DNA of 64,000 nucleotides from Podospora pseudoanserina (GCF_035222485.1 NC_085924.1:1364001-1428000); one strand, 5' to 3'; shown: positions 36,642 through 49,332, counted from the stretch's first letter. Notes: generated by a model from the sequence alone, not told the origin. Made by a program: numbers and translations.

Positions 36642-37567
36642 TTGCTGCTTGATGAATCCACCGAGCCTTATAGGGCTGCAGATGAGGTGCGGTAGTGCTT
36701 TTGGGACTCGATGATCTTGCCGACGATATAGCAGCTGTGGGAGTTGGGTGAGGAGACCTGGGAGGGGGGAAGGAGATATAAACAGCTGGCTGTACGGTAG
36801 TAGGTTCCAAAAACGTGGCAGTTGAGTGCAGGTGGTCTTGACAATGGATGGCTTGCCGATGCGCTATGCTATTGTTGGCCGCCCGGCGGTTGAATCGCTG
36901 AAGAAGGGAGTCGGAGTCTGAATGCAGGGCACCAGTGGCTTGTGCAGGGGTTCACCGCCCCACTTTTGGCAGTGGCATGAGCACATCGAGCCCCACCTTT
37001 TGCAACTTCAACTGATCACAATCGACCCAGAGACTCCGGTCCTGTCAAACGATACGTCACATACCCGATTGCTATTGCGGTACACGTGGGATATGTTTCA
37101 CAGAATCTTTTGGTGTCTATTAACTTTTAGTGTTTGACAACCAGGACCGAGTACAAACCCAACCTTTTGCCCAACCTGACGTTGATACCATCGATGCCAA
37201 CCACGTCTTGCCCGTAGCCTTGTTTGCAACCACATCGCCAAAGAGAACTCCATAAATTTCCAACCAGACGCAGGAATTCTAAATCTTCAAGTCTCGGAGG
37301 CGGGTGAGCATCTGTTTAGCATACAAGGGGCGTTGGTATAATGTAGTCTCAGCTTTCTCCTAGCTTGGAGAAACACCATCCCAACCTCAACGCTTTGGAA
37401 TCCTCGCTTGGAAGGGGTTGTGATCTCAGCATTGGGAGTTGTAGTCCCAGCTCTTAATGCAACAGACTGGTACTTACACCATCACAATCTACACCACCCT
37501 CTACCCAGGCGATTGAGTCATTCTTCAACTTCACCATCTCAGCCCCTTACGTGGCTTGCGCGGCTTT
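36642..37567. other. Intergenic
   Basis: Upstream region of the disordered-protein gene and 3' flank of the coiled-coil gene. A T/G-rich stretch is visible; no gene is supported. Confidence 0.5.
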
Positions 37568-38618
37568 CTACACCGCGAGGAAGCCATCCAGGGAGCGCTT
37601 GATAGCGCCATGGTCCCGTGCGCAATCACGGAGGGTTTCATCCAAGCACTTGTTGAAATTTTCGCGCTCCCTGTCTTGCATCTTTATCGAGTTTGCGGCT
37701 ACCGAGATGTCAGATTGCCCTTGCTGATCACCGAAAAGCACAGCCTTGTTGACCGTGAGCTCAATGGCAGGGACTCGATCATGAAGGGCCTGAACTGCTC
37801 GAGTAAGGGCACCCAACGTAGCAGCGTCGGTCGACAGAGCAGTGGCACCCGTGGCCGGCAGGTTGTTGTGCTTTTTGAGGGCCTCGATCGTGTCTCCTTG
37901 ATCTTTGATCAAACGCGCTTGTTCCTGCAGGATCGGGTACATGTTGGCTTGCATGTTGGTGATATTCTGGCAGAGCTGGTCAATTTCGGCCTGTGTGTCA
38001 TCAACACGTTCATCGGCAATCTTCACACCGGTTCCAAGGGGAAAAGGAGTCGTCTTCTCTGTGCTGTGAGGATCGAGGGCAAGATCGGCGATACTGTCGA
38101 CGGTAGAGCCCAAAGTTTTGTCAAGATCCTTGACGGCTTCTGTGGGCGCCATGTTCTTGGAGCCAACTGACACTGAACACAGCCAATGCTCTACGTCGTC
38201 GCAACTGCCGAGGTCGACTTCAATTGCATAGATCTCTTCATCGCGCAACTCCTGCATCACTGTTAGACACTAGAAGGAACTGCTCAGTGTCGATGGTCGA
38301 GATACTTGCCTGCATAATCTGAGTAAGCGTGATCACAGCATCAGGCTGGATAGCGGCGGGGTCGAGAACGGGAGCAGCGTTAGCGGTTGAAGAAGCAGCC
38401 TGAGTCCGTCATTACGTGAAACGAAACGCTGGGAAAGTTGAGCATGATAATTGACAGTGTTGGCATTGCAGCGGCATTTCACAGTGAAAACGAGTGTGTA
38501 TGGAGGCAAGCCAGGGTAGGGAACCATTGACGGCAAATGTGTTTGATCGGGGACTTACATCAACCGAACCCACGGCCGTCTTCTTGCGATGCTGGGTTTT
38601 TTCCTTTGACTTCACCAT
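37568..38618 (-). CDS. Coiled-coil protein of unknown function, three exons, one GC-AG intron
   Basis: Predicted 277 aa from exons 38618-38559, 38399-38310 and 38251-37568. Intron 1 (159 nt) is GTAAGT-AG. Intron 2 (58 nt) begins GCAAGT after CAG and ends GCAG with a CTAAC branch point, the classic GC-AG type. Exon 1 is basic (MVKSKEKTQHRKK), exon 2 is Ala-rich, and exon 3 starts ELRDEEIYAIEVDLG and then gives mainly amphipathic helix with heptad-like spacing (about residues 130-190, for example DDTQAEIDQLCQNITNMQANM and LIKDQGDTIEALKKHN), suggesting a coiled coil. No signal peptide or membrane segment. I do not recognise the family; accessory status is likely. Confidence 0.68.
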
Positions 38619-39610
38619 TGTTATTCGTGAGCAGGCGGGCTGGCAAAATGGAGTCGCGAGGAGGCGATATCAGAAGCGCGGGCCGGCGAAAACAGATGCT
38701 CAAGTGGGCACGAACGAAAGCTCCAACAGGTGAAAAGAGAGGCGCAAGGAGGAGAAAATGGAGCAGAGGAAGAAGAGGGGATCAGAAGAGGGTAATTTAT
38801 ACCTGGGTAGCAGAATGCGGGGCCAGCCAATGGTCGGAATCAATCCCCATTGTTTACCTATTGTTCCCTATCATCGTAGCAGGGTGAATAGATAAGGGAC
38901 TCACACAGTTAGTCACCAAAGTATCTACGTTAGCTGGTTGGCCGATCTTTCCACTCGCGAAGAAGGAGCAACGCAACACTCGGAGAAATCAGGTCGTAGA
39001 AGAATATCCGGGAAGGGCAGAGGGCACAAGGCAGGAGAGCTTAGGGAGAAGTACTCTAGGGCAGTGGGAGGGTGAAAAAACGGGACGGCAGCAAGGAATA
39101 CCGGCCATCAAGGTACTTGACGGGCATTAACAGAAAGCATTAGCTCAGATAGAAACACTCGATAAGTAAGAGTCTAGAATATATGCCCATATAGATATGA
39201 CAGTGCAGAAGCTACCGCACCCTATGATGGCCATTATCGTGGTCTAGTTCTCATCGTGCTGTTAGACCATCCGCCACACCAGCCACACTGCACTGCTACC
39301 CCCTGACCAAACTCTGATGACAAAAGTATTGAACAAAGGCAGGCCACATTGCGTCCTTCCCAGTGGATGGCAAATGTCTTTTCTCTCCTATTATGACCTT
39401 GCCGTGGATAGTAATTCTCTTTGCTCTGCTTTCGTTTAAGACTCATGCAAAGCTGAGCCTCGAGGATCTATGATCTCTGTGCATAGCAAGGGATGTTTAC
39501 ATACTCTTCTGGCAGAGGGAGGTGTTCGGAGTTCGGTGGTTGCAAGAAAGACTAATGTTTGCATTGTGATATCTAAGCTACGTTATAGACTCACCAAAGA
39601 AACAATCTCT
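38619..39610. other. Intergenic
   Basis: About 1 kb with no supported gene. Contains the promoter of the coiled-coil gene and the 3' flank of the chitin-binding gene. Confidence 0.5.
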
Positions 39611-41285
39611 TCAGCTGCATCGACCGTATCCCCTCTGACACCCAGTGTCGCAGTGCGCACTCGTTGTCCCGCAGAAGCCACCAGCGCTGCAGCATTGATT
39701 GTTGAAGTCGCCACCGTTGCATGTCCACCCGCCCTTACTTGGCCCACAGCTGCCATCGACAGAGGGAATGTTGCTGGTAAGACAGGCACTCGAGAAGCTC
39801 TTCTGGCTATTGCCATTGTCAGTCAGGCACACAGCATATCAAGAGAACAAGAACCTGAAATGTAAGGTAGCTTACCATCCTTGACCGCAGTGATTAGCAG
39901 TTCCGCCACAATTCCCAGTTGCTGAACAACAGTTCCCAAACGCCGATCCCACACACGTCTTTCCATTGGAGCCGCATTTTCCATCAGTCGAAATGCTCCC
40001 GCTTCCACTTAAGCAAGTGCCAAAGCTGGGCTGGCAGCCCACGGCACAGTGGTCCACTGTTCCACCGCAGTTACCAGACGACGAACAGCAGTTTCCAAAT
40101 CCTGAGCCTGTGCAAGTCTTCCCGTTGGATCCGCACTTGCCGTCGGTGGAAATAGTGCCACTACCGCTGTTGCATGTCCCGTAGCTGCTTTGGCAGCCGG
40201 CACCGCAGTGCGCAGTAGTGGTACCGCAGTTGCCGCTGGACGAGCAGCAATTACCAAATCCTGAGCCTATGCACGTCTTCTTGTTCACATAGCCGCATGT
40301 ACCATCGGTCGAGATGGAACCACTTCCACCGCTGCAGGTCCCGAACCCGCTCTGACAACCAGCGCTACAGTGATCCGTCGTGCTACCACAGAAGCCATTC
40401 TGAGAGCAGCAGTTTCCAAAGCCAGAGCCCGTACAAGTTTTGCCATTCCTTGTCCCACACTCCCCGTCAGTCGAGATGGAACCGCTCCCGCCGGTACATG
40501 TGCCAAAACCAGACTGACAACCTGCACCACAGTGATCACTGGCACCGCCACACCATCCTCCTGCCGAGCAGCAGTCTCCAAAGCCAGAACCAGTGCAGGT
40601 CTTGCCATTGGCACCGCATTGACCGTCGGTAGAAATATTTTCTGTCCCAGCATCACAAGTGCCAAAGCCAGACTGGCAACCGGCCGCGCAGTGATCAGTG
40701 GTGTTGCCGCACCAGCCTCCTGACGAGCAGCAGTCGCCAAAGCCGGACCCAGCACAAGTCTTGTCACCGTTTGCAGGGCCACACGAGCCGTCAGTACTGA
40801 CGTTGGACTCAGTGCAGATGCCGAAAAGAGATTGGCAGCCGGCACCGCAGTGTCCAGGCGAGTCTCCGCACCAGTTGGTAGATGAGCAGCAGGAACCAAA
40901 GCCTGAGTTGGTGCAGTTGTACAAGTTGGGATAGCCACAAGAGCCGTCGGGGGAAGGGACGCCAGTCCAAGGGATATTGCAGTTGCCGTAGCCCTGCTGG
41001 CTGTTTTTGGTGTGTCTTGTAAGCAGATGGGCATTGGAACGGAGGGAACGGAAGTACTCACCAGCCATCTCCACAGGCGTCTTTAAATCCGCAGCGTCCA
41101 TCGGCACCACAGCAGGCTCCCCAGGTAGGCGTGCAAACGTAGTCCTCTAATGAGTTAGGGCCACAGCTGCCATCGTCGGTGAGGACGCCCGTTTGCCATG
41201 CTGGAGGGTCCCCGGGACTCTGGGATAGGACACCGCCGAGGTTCCCGGCGAGGAGCCCTAATAGGGTGGCCCATGAAGCGCGCAT
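39611..41285 (-). CDS. Secreted protein with nine hevein-type chitin-binding domains (CBM18)
   Basis: Predicted 514 aa from exons 41285-41062, 41000-39876 and 39806-39611 (introns 61 and 69 nt); 1,545 nt in frame. The start at 41285 begins a signal peptide (MRASWATLLGLLAGNLGGVLS); an ATG 18 nt upstream is possible. Nine type-1 chitin-binding domains follow, each with the DGxCG...C...CC...CG...HC..GCQ..FG.C pattern. Both introns fall inside a domain, splitting the codon for the Cys of the GCQ motif. The middle domains are joined by short Gly/Ser linkers (GSGSIS), and several are very alike, pointing to recent duplication. There is no catalytic domain. Such proteins bind chitin outside the cell and can shield hyphae from plant or competitor chitinases. 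It is divergent from the chitinase gene at 42020. Confidence 0.92.
39930..40780 (-). repeat. Tandem array of about 135-bp chitin-binding domain units
   Basis: Six consecutive domain-coding units of similar length with near-identical stretches (for example TGTACTGGCTCTGGATTTGG-type codons for CTGSGFG). This is the coding basis of the repeated CBM18 domains and a natural site for unequal crossing-over. Confidence 0.75.
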
Positions 41286-42019
41286 CGGGTAGGCTCCGCT
41301 CAATGTTGGGCTTTTGTCTGTCGTGTGATTAAATGGTCAAGATAAAAGGTGAGAAGGGGCAAGTCACCATGGTTCACTGCGTTACGCTTCACCTTACAGT
41401 GTCTAGTGGGAGAGTGGATCATGATATGGTTGACGACCTCTCTCTCACCCTCGAGCAGCTATAGACCTCCCAAATGGCACTCACATGGGAATGGGCAGCA
41501 AAAAGTCCGATGCTCCCACTTTGGTCCCCGGATTGATAATTTTGACGGCAGCCTGGCCTTGGCGTGCCCATATCACACCTCTGTCACAAGTCCATCAAGT
41601 CTGGTCTTTGGATCAGCGCGTGTTCCAGACCTGCTCCGGGTGACATCGGGCCGGGCAGTAGTCCCTTTCTTTCTAGAGCGACTGTACTTGCCGGGATCGG
41701 GATTGGAGTTTTCGGGGCGACGCGGCCCGGATACTCCGCTAGGAGCCCGATTGCTGACGGAAAGTCAGGGAGTTGAACAAGTAGTCGCGAGTGACGGGAA
41801 ATCACCTGAGAATGTCTTCATGTTTGCCACATGCAAGAGAACGCCGATCCCAGCTAGGTAGGTCCTTGCTTATGTTGCAAATTTCCTGCACTATTGACTC
41901 CAGACTCCCGGTAACGAGAGCAAGCAGAAGTTGATAAACATGTGTATAGTCCCAGCACAGCACTGGCATTCCTCATGTTAGAAGGTCCTGTCGAGCATCT
42001 AGCCTGAAGTGCCTGTCCT
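41286..42019. promoter_or_regulatory. Shared upstream region of the chitin-binding and chitinase genes
   Basis: About 730 bp between the divergent start codons. It probably co-regulates the two genes. No gene is supported within it. Confidence 0.5.
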
Positions 42020-45000
42020 GTGAGGATGACACTGGCAGGTATGAGTCGGACCGGCACAGGCCTTTGGGCCGCTGCTGTGCTCCTGCTCCTTCTGTGCGCG
42101 TCGCCGCTTCTTTATTCTTCTACAACAAATATCAATGTCGTCACCGCACCCAACACCCAAAATCTGCCTCGGGATGCTGCTGCCATCTCGATTAAGCGTC
42201 GTGACACTGCCGCGATTCCCGACGCTCGTCGTGGCGTTGCCCACACCAACCCCCTCAAGCTCACCCCTCACGAGCCTCTTCTTTTCGAGGAACCTGTCGA
42301 GGGGTCATCTCCCGACCTGTCAAGACGTTCCGAAGGCTTGTCAAAGCGGCGAGACGGGCCGTTGTACTGCCATGACGGCCCCTGCATTGACAACAGCTGC
42401 TGCGGCCCCGACAATGTCTGCGGCTTTGGCCCTGATTTCTGCGGGGAGGGCTGTCGTTCCAATTGCAACGCGACGGCCATGTGCGGCGAGCACAGCGAGT
42501 TTGCTGAGATGCCTTGCGGAATGAAATTGTGTTGCTCGGCCAGCGGCTGGTGTGGTGTGAGTTTACACTTACTTGTGTGCTATTCTGAGCGACTGCTGAC
42601 TGTCTACCTAGTCGACCGAGTCTTATTGCCACAATGCCGACCCCTTGCGAGGCACGTTGCCCTGTCAGGCCGGATACGGTTCCTGCTACATCACAGGCCC
42701 CCCATCGTGCCCCTACGGCGGTGGCAGTACAGGTGGCCGTCACATCGGATACTATCAGTCTTGGAACGTTCGCAACCGCCTCTGCAACAAGGTGTCTCCC
42801 AGACAGCTGAACACCACCGGATACACTCACTTGTTCTACTCATTTGCTTCCATCGACCCGGTCACCTACAAGATCGCCCATGCTCATCCCGATGATCCAG
42901 CCATGATGCGCGAGTTCACCAGCCTCGCCAAGCCCGGGCTGAAGACATGGATTGCCATTGGCGGCTTTGACTTCAGTGACAAGGGCACGCCCACTCACTT
43001 CACCTGGAGCAGGATGGTTGCCGACTACGGCCGTCGCGCTGCCTTCATCTCGTCGGTGAAGGACTACATGGACGAGTACGGCTTCACTGGTGTCGACATT
43101 GACTGGGAGTATCCCGGTGACCCTGACCGAGGCGGTAATAAACTGGCTGACACGCGCAAGCTCGTTCTGTTGATGAAGGAAATGCGGGCAGCATACGGCA
43201 GCAAGTACGGCATCAGCCTGACCTTGGCGCCCGACTACTGGTATCTGCGTTGGTTCGATGCCAAGGCCATGGAGCCCTACGTCGACTTCTTTGGCTTCAT
43301 GGCGTATGATTTACATGGTCCGTGGGATGCCGACGTCAAGGCTTTGGGTAGCAAGGTCCGTGGCCAAGCCGACATTCGCGAGATTTCCGAGAACACAAAG
43401 CCGCTCTGGTTTGACGGGCTGAACCCAGCCAAGCTCAACTTTGGTCTGGCGCTGTACGGCCGCGGTTACACCCTGGCAGACCCAACTTGCAACCAGCTGC
43501 TGTGTCCGTTCTCCGGGGGCAGCAATCCGGCACCATGCACCAATTATGAGGGTGTCATGTCACTCCACGAGATCCAGCAGCTGATTGATAGGAAGGGTCT
43601 CACACCGCAGTACCTCTCTGATGCCATGATGAAGCAGATCACCTGGGATGATCAGTGGATTGGTTACGACGATGACGAAACATTCGCCGCCAAGAAAGCA
43701 TGGGCCGACTCGAGATGCTTTGGCGGCACCATGGTCTGGAGCATCGACTTTCAAGTGGCTGGGTCCGGTGATTCTGAGGACGAGAAGTACGGTGATGTTG
43801 TGTACATTGGTCAAGAGGTGTTTGAGACTCCGGCTGCACAATGCCAAGCTCCCTGCATCATGGTCTTCCCTTCTAGCAGTTTATCTGAACCCAAAGTCAT
43901 CACCATGCAGCCCTACACGGCCACGTTGGAGGTCGGCACCACCACCACGACCCTGGTCGCCGTGAGCACAACGAGCACCACGACTGTCACGGTTGTTAAC
44001 TTCTTCAATCACTACGTCACAAGCGGACAGCAACCCGGTGCAGTCGTCACTCTACGACCGAGCTTCCAGCCGCCGCCCATCATGCTGGCGGTGACTGGCC
44101 AGGACGGACAGACAACCTCGAGAACTGTTCTTCCTCCGCCTCTGGGTGGCGGCGCTTCTGATGGTGGTTACGGCGGTGATCCAACCACGACCTCTGCAAT
44201 GGTTTCCAGCACCACAAGCTTTGTTGGGCCCGAGAATCCGCCAGTACCAACACCCGTACTTGGTCTTGAAGACATATACGTGGAAGATGAGGACGATGAC
44301 CTCCCGACCCCAACTATCGACTTTCCCGGGTTTCCGCCCGACGCGACAGAAATTATCGAACCCGTGATCGAAACCGATATCCCCCCACCCCCTGGCAAGA
44401 CTCGTATCAAGTGTGACGCGTGGTTCTTCAATCTTTGCATCGACTGGCCCGAACTTCACATCAAGATCTTCTGGTGGGACATTGAGCTTCCCCAGGGCGA
44501 AGATTTCGGCCCGGGCCCGCTCCCCCCCCGCTTGATCAAGCGGCCGCCTGGCTGGACGTTTGGCTGCCGCACACCTCCGTGCTCTCTTCCGCCGTGGCCC
44601 AAGATTAGGCGCGGAGGCGGTGGCGGGATGCTTTCTGTCACACCCCCGGCTCCAAACCCCTGCAAACCAGTTACAGCAACACTCACCATCTCGACAACCT
44701 CGTATGGTACAACAAAGACTCAAGGCACCGTTCGAACCATCACAACACGCACCATGTCGAGCGAGTTCCCTATACTTGGCTGTTCCCTCACGGACGCCAC
44801 CTTCAGTGTATCCGAAACCGCCTGCGCAACACCGCAACCCGCCCCCCGATCGCTGGATGAGCGGGCTGTGCTCGACGACGTACCGTCCGAGCTGAAAGAA
44901 GATGACGACACAGCTGGGTCTGAAACCAGGCTCAAGCTGTTTGGGCGGGACTGCGATACGAACATGGTGGATGTCATCTTCATCCCTACAGACCCTTTGA

Positions 45001-47825
45001 GCACTAATATTAGATTCCGTCAGCAGCTAGAGGTTTCTAGGATGGAGGGTCATGTTGGGGGTTTTACGGTAATCGAATCGACGGATCCTGTCTTTGTGGC
45101 CTTTTTCTATGTGAAAAAGGTCAGCACGGCTTATGCAAACTTTCTGCTCAATCAGGGCGATGATCTTGGGGTAAGCTCCGTTTTACCGCCGCAAGGTCTT
45201 CTGCACATGCGCTAACATGAATTCCGCTCTCAGATTGCCGACGATTCCTATATGGTGGCGCCACCGCCGGCCTATACGGGGTATGGGGCCGCCGCAACTC
45301 GGAAGCGGCACGATGTCACAGGCTTTGCCGACCCCAGCCTCGCCCTGATGAGCAACAAACACAACATGACGGTAGGCAACCATCGACGACAACAAGGGCT
45401 GGCTCGGCGAGATTTGATAAATTATAGCTACAACTGGGGGCCGTCCCATCTGTCAATTCCCCCTAACGTCAACTTTAACGACCCGGCCATGGGAGTGAGA
45501 GCAACCTTGCATGATGGCCAGCCTGGCTACCGGTACAACAGGCACGAATCGGAATGCCAGGGACAATACGTCTACATTATAGAAAGCGAGTTTGACCGTG
45601 TGCATCCACACTTCAGTGGCACCACAATCGAAAGGTTACCACGGCAGGTATATGGCTCCTGGGAGGGGTATGTGCGACAGGACACCAGCCACGCCACAAA
45701 GGTGGCGTCTATTGTTGGCGGCATGTTTAACGGTGTCTGTCCTGGAGGTCATGTCACTCTAGTCACCACGTCCGTTCCCGGCATACACTGGCTTAACACC
45801 GACTCGGCGCAACCTGAAAACCAGTATGGTTTCAGATGGCAGATTGTAGAGGCGCTCGTGCTTGCTCTCCAGGACATCAAGACGAAGAACCGTGGTTACA
45901 AATCCGTCATCAATATGTCACTGCGGCTCAAAATACCCAGAAACACTGGGCGGCGAAGTATGATGGCGGTGCTTTTAAGAGAGTTGGATAAACTTGGCGT
46001 CGTGTTGGTGGCGGCGTCGGGCAATGACGAGGGCAACCAAGATGGTAGAGTGCAGGTCCCAATTCCGGATCATGATTGGCCTGTGGGAGGAGAGGCAGAG
46101 GAAGTTCCAAATCTGCTGGTTGTTGGCTCGTCCAACATGGACAGTCGATCGTCGTTGTTTTCAAAGTGGAGTCGACGAGTCACTCTGTTTGCGCCTGGTG
46201 AGAATGTTCTGGTTTCCGGCGAGGGTTCAAGCCTGGTGGTTGGTTCTGGGACATCATATGCTGCACCTGCTGTGGCTGGCCTCGTGGCGTACTGGCGTGG
46301 CATGGCAGCGGCGATTCGTCCCGATGTGCGCGACTTTGACAGCCCAGCAACCGTCAAAAGATTGCTCGAGCAGACTTCGCGCCGCGTCCAGACTACCCCG
46401 CCGGGTCAGTTTTTTGAGGGGGCAGATGTAACCCGCGGCTGGCCTGTGAACCCCGTTTGGAACGTTCAGAGCCTTTATGGGCAATGCATTATCCAGCCGA
46501 AGCCTGGCGGGGCCGGAAAACGTCAGGTCGGCGAATCTTGCCAGTGGACACCCCCAAATCCAGGAAGCGGTGATGATGATGGCAGTGATGGCGGCAATGG
46601 TGATGGCGGCGGCGGAGGAGACATAGGTGGACAGGATCAGCTTGGGCCGTCTAAAACGTTTACATACAGCACGGGTACCCCGTCTCCGACATGTACATCG
46701 GGCTGTGGGACTCTGTGCACCGACTTCTGGTGCCGACCCGATCGAACTGGCCAGCCTTCCCACTTCACGGAACCGACAAGGTTAGCAACCATCACATCCG
46801 CACCCGGCGGCGGCGGCGCTCCGTTGCCTACAAATTGCATCTCATCCACCACCACCAGATCCTGTAGTGGCGACCGCCAGGGCCAAATATGCGGCCTCGC
46901 CACTGTATGTGTGGCTACGTCATGCCCGGAAGGCTCCATCTGTGGCCCGGGGGATCTTCCTCCCCTCCCTGGACCGACATCGTTGGATTGCACCAGCCCG
47001 TGGTTCTCCACGACGTCGTCCCAGTGCGTCGGGAGTGGCGATAAGGAGGCATGCAGGACCACCACGGTTTGTGCCGTAACCCCAACCGCGACTCCGATCT
47101 ATCGCTTCATCGACAATGCGAATTGTCCCAAAAGCGGCGATGTGTGTGCTCAAAGAGATGTTACCGCTACATGTTCTTCTCTCCAGCCACGGGGACTGCC
47201 AGAGGTGACCGCTGTCCTCCCGATTGCGACAGAGACTCCGAGGATTATCTCTCCATCTGGAGGTATGAGACAGCGAGTCAACAAGGGAGCCGTCATCAAG
47301 CCGCCTTGGCGGCCTCGTTCAATGGTTTCGAACACTCCCGTGGCCGACAACTCGGAATCGCTTGTGTCGCCCGTGAGCAATGTCTTGCTGCGAGCCCGCC
47401 AAAACACCTATCTTATTTGCGACGTTGAATCACGATGTGTGAAGTGCGTCACACCCAGACCAAACATTCCTGACCCGTGCATCGAGGTGTACATGGTGTA
47501 CACCATGACCACGGCCAACTTCCAGGGCATTTTGTACAAGGCCGAGCTGAGTATTAACGGCAAGACGGTGTGCAAGATGGAAACATACTGCGACTCGTTT
47601 GCGGGGAGCACGGATGGGTGTTCGGGGAAGAAAAACTATGACTGTGGGAATGGGAACCGGGTGGACAGCTGGACCGGGGAGCGGTTCTTGTTTTATGTCA
47701 AGGCGAATGACAAGGTGTATGATATCCAGGCCAAGGTGCAGGTGTTTGAGGGGGTGTGGGATGCGTGTAATGGGGCTACGTTTGCGTGTATTCCTACTGT
47801 TTTTAGGGGAAAGGTGGGGTGTTGA
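42020..47825 (+). CDS. Giant secreted CBM18-GH18 chitinase fused to a subtilisin-like (S8) domain
   Basis: Predicted 1,895 aa: exons 42020-42556, 42612-45170 and 45234-47825, introns of 55 and 63 nt (GTGAGT/CCTAG; GTAAGC/TCTCAG with GCTAAC branch). Order: N-terminal hydrophobic signal/anchor (about residues 13-33); Cys-rich hevein-like chitin-binding domain (about 110-190); GH18 chitinase (about 220-600) with FTGVDIDWEYPG holding D341, D343 and catalytic E345; Thr/Pro-rich linkers and a KCDAWFFNLCIDW module as in fungal killer-toxin-type chitinases; a propeptide-like stretch (about 970-1040); subtilisin fold (about 1140-1420) with His1185 (SHATKVASI), Asn1296 (AASGND) and Ser1373 (GTSYAAPAVAG), but Glu1149 at the expected catalytic Asp; Cys-rich tail. 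The second intron lies inside the fusion; without it there would be two adjacent long frames. Confidence 0.85.
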
Positions 47826-49332
47826 TGGCCTTTCGAGGTGTAGATAGCAGGGAGACGTGCTTCGCTGCCAGCGGGTGCCTGGCAATTTAGATATCCACAA
47901 AGACCGGCTTCCTTGGCCAACTCGAAGTCAATGGAACTTCAAGAACAACGTCAACTGACACGTCCATGGTGGGGAGATGGTGCCATTCACATACTTTCTT
48001 TGTCCTGGCCAAGGAAATCGGACACACGATGGCTTGTGGTGTCACAACGGAGTGATTGGTCTGCCTGTTTTGAACTTCAGACGGACGCCCGTGATCAAGA
48101 GGAGCTCAGCGGAGCTCAACTCAGCGGCTGCATTTGTTGAGGGGTCCACTTTGAGTATTGTGTCACAGGGCAGTATCTTATCAGTGTCAGTGGTGGTTGA
48201 TGGGGTGAAGACTTGAAGGTCCTGGTGGTTGGTTGGTGATGAAGTAACAAGGTGGAGGCGCGTCATAAAGTACCTGCGAAATCCAGTGATTGAAAGGTCT
48301 TGGGTTTAAACGAGCTGCCAATGGCAACCAGTGTTGGAGAGGGCTGGGTAGTTGTTATATCACAGCAGGATGTCTGGTATCGTGGGTTTTGGAGGTTGGA
48401 AGACCGCTTGGGTGGATAACTGCAGGTTATGTGCATTGTCTGGGCTGATATTCTCGTGGTGGTACGGTTCAGTGGTTAAATAGGTAACCTTTTGCCTGCG
48501 TGGTTCTGAGAGACAGTGAATGTGTAGCTCTTGATAATGGCATGGTAAGGAGACATCAGCTCCGGGACCCTGCTGAGCAAGATGTGACAAAATCGTCCCT
48601 TCTTCAACACGGCCTGGGCCCACTTAAGACTCCCTCGTGGTTCGGATGGCCCAGATCATCCGAACCTGCTCCAGGCAGGGAGCAGTGAATGGTTGCTCCT
48701 CACTTATGCTGCTCCCGTGCGCCGAGGGGATCACGTCATCGTCCCAATAAACGCGATATTCGACGTTTCTGCTACATCTGATCAAGAATGCGTTTTCGTC
48801 CAAAGTAATTCCCTCAATCTCTTATGATAAACAAAATTGTGTTGGGTCACGTTTGGTAATCTCTTTTGCCCATGTTGGAACCGGACACCGTGTTACTGCT
48901 CCATCACAGGTATAAGAACAGGGCACTTTCACCACTTGCCCTCAATCTTTTCCTCCATCACACACTCGTTCTTCTCTGATACCGCAGGCACCTTCCGCTT
49001 ACACCACCATCGCACATCATCACCACCACCCAGACGCTTCTTGTTGCCAGCCTCATTTCGTTGCGCGGCAAAGTTATTGATCTTTGCCATCGGGCGCAAC
49101 ACCACACTCAATCACAACCGCCCGCAACAGACCATCACCACCGGCTTCACATTAACAATTCACCCATAGACCACGGCTGTCATATCTCTTAAAACCCTCT
49201 TCACCCAAGTCTTCGGGGCCTCTTTCCTTTCTTTGTAAGTCCAACCCATCACCCCCTTGGCAAAACGCCAAGCCTTCAGGGGTAGTAAACAAAGACCCAC
49301 TAACAAATCCCAACACCACAGCAACTACGACG
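47826..49332. other. Intergenic, about 1.5 kb
   Basis: No supported gene. GGTGGTACGGTTCAGTGGTT near 48459 vaguely recalls a tRNA D arm but lacks partners. CT-rich sequence at 48900-49260 is probably the promoter and 5' untranslated region of the next gene. Confidence 0.45.

Noticed and set aside
39930-40780. CRISPR-like or satellite array
   Set aside because: The repeats are coding units of a chitin-binding protein with conserved Cys spacing; eukaryotic context.
39470-41060. Plus- and minus-strand frames in other phases over the CBM18 gene
   Set aside because: Their repeats mirror the CBM18 repeat in the wrong frame; no independent signal.
45171-45251. Two separate genes, chitinase (to 45215) and protease (from 45252)
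   Set aside because: The second frame would start without a signal peptide, and a good intron joins the frames exactly; kept as a fusion pending transcript data.
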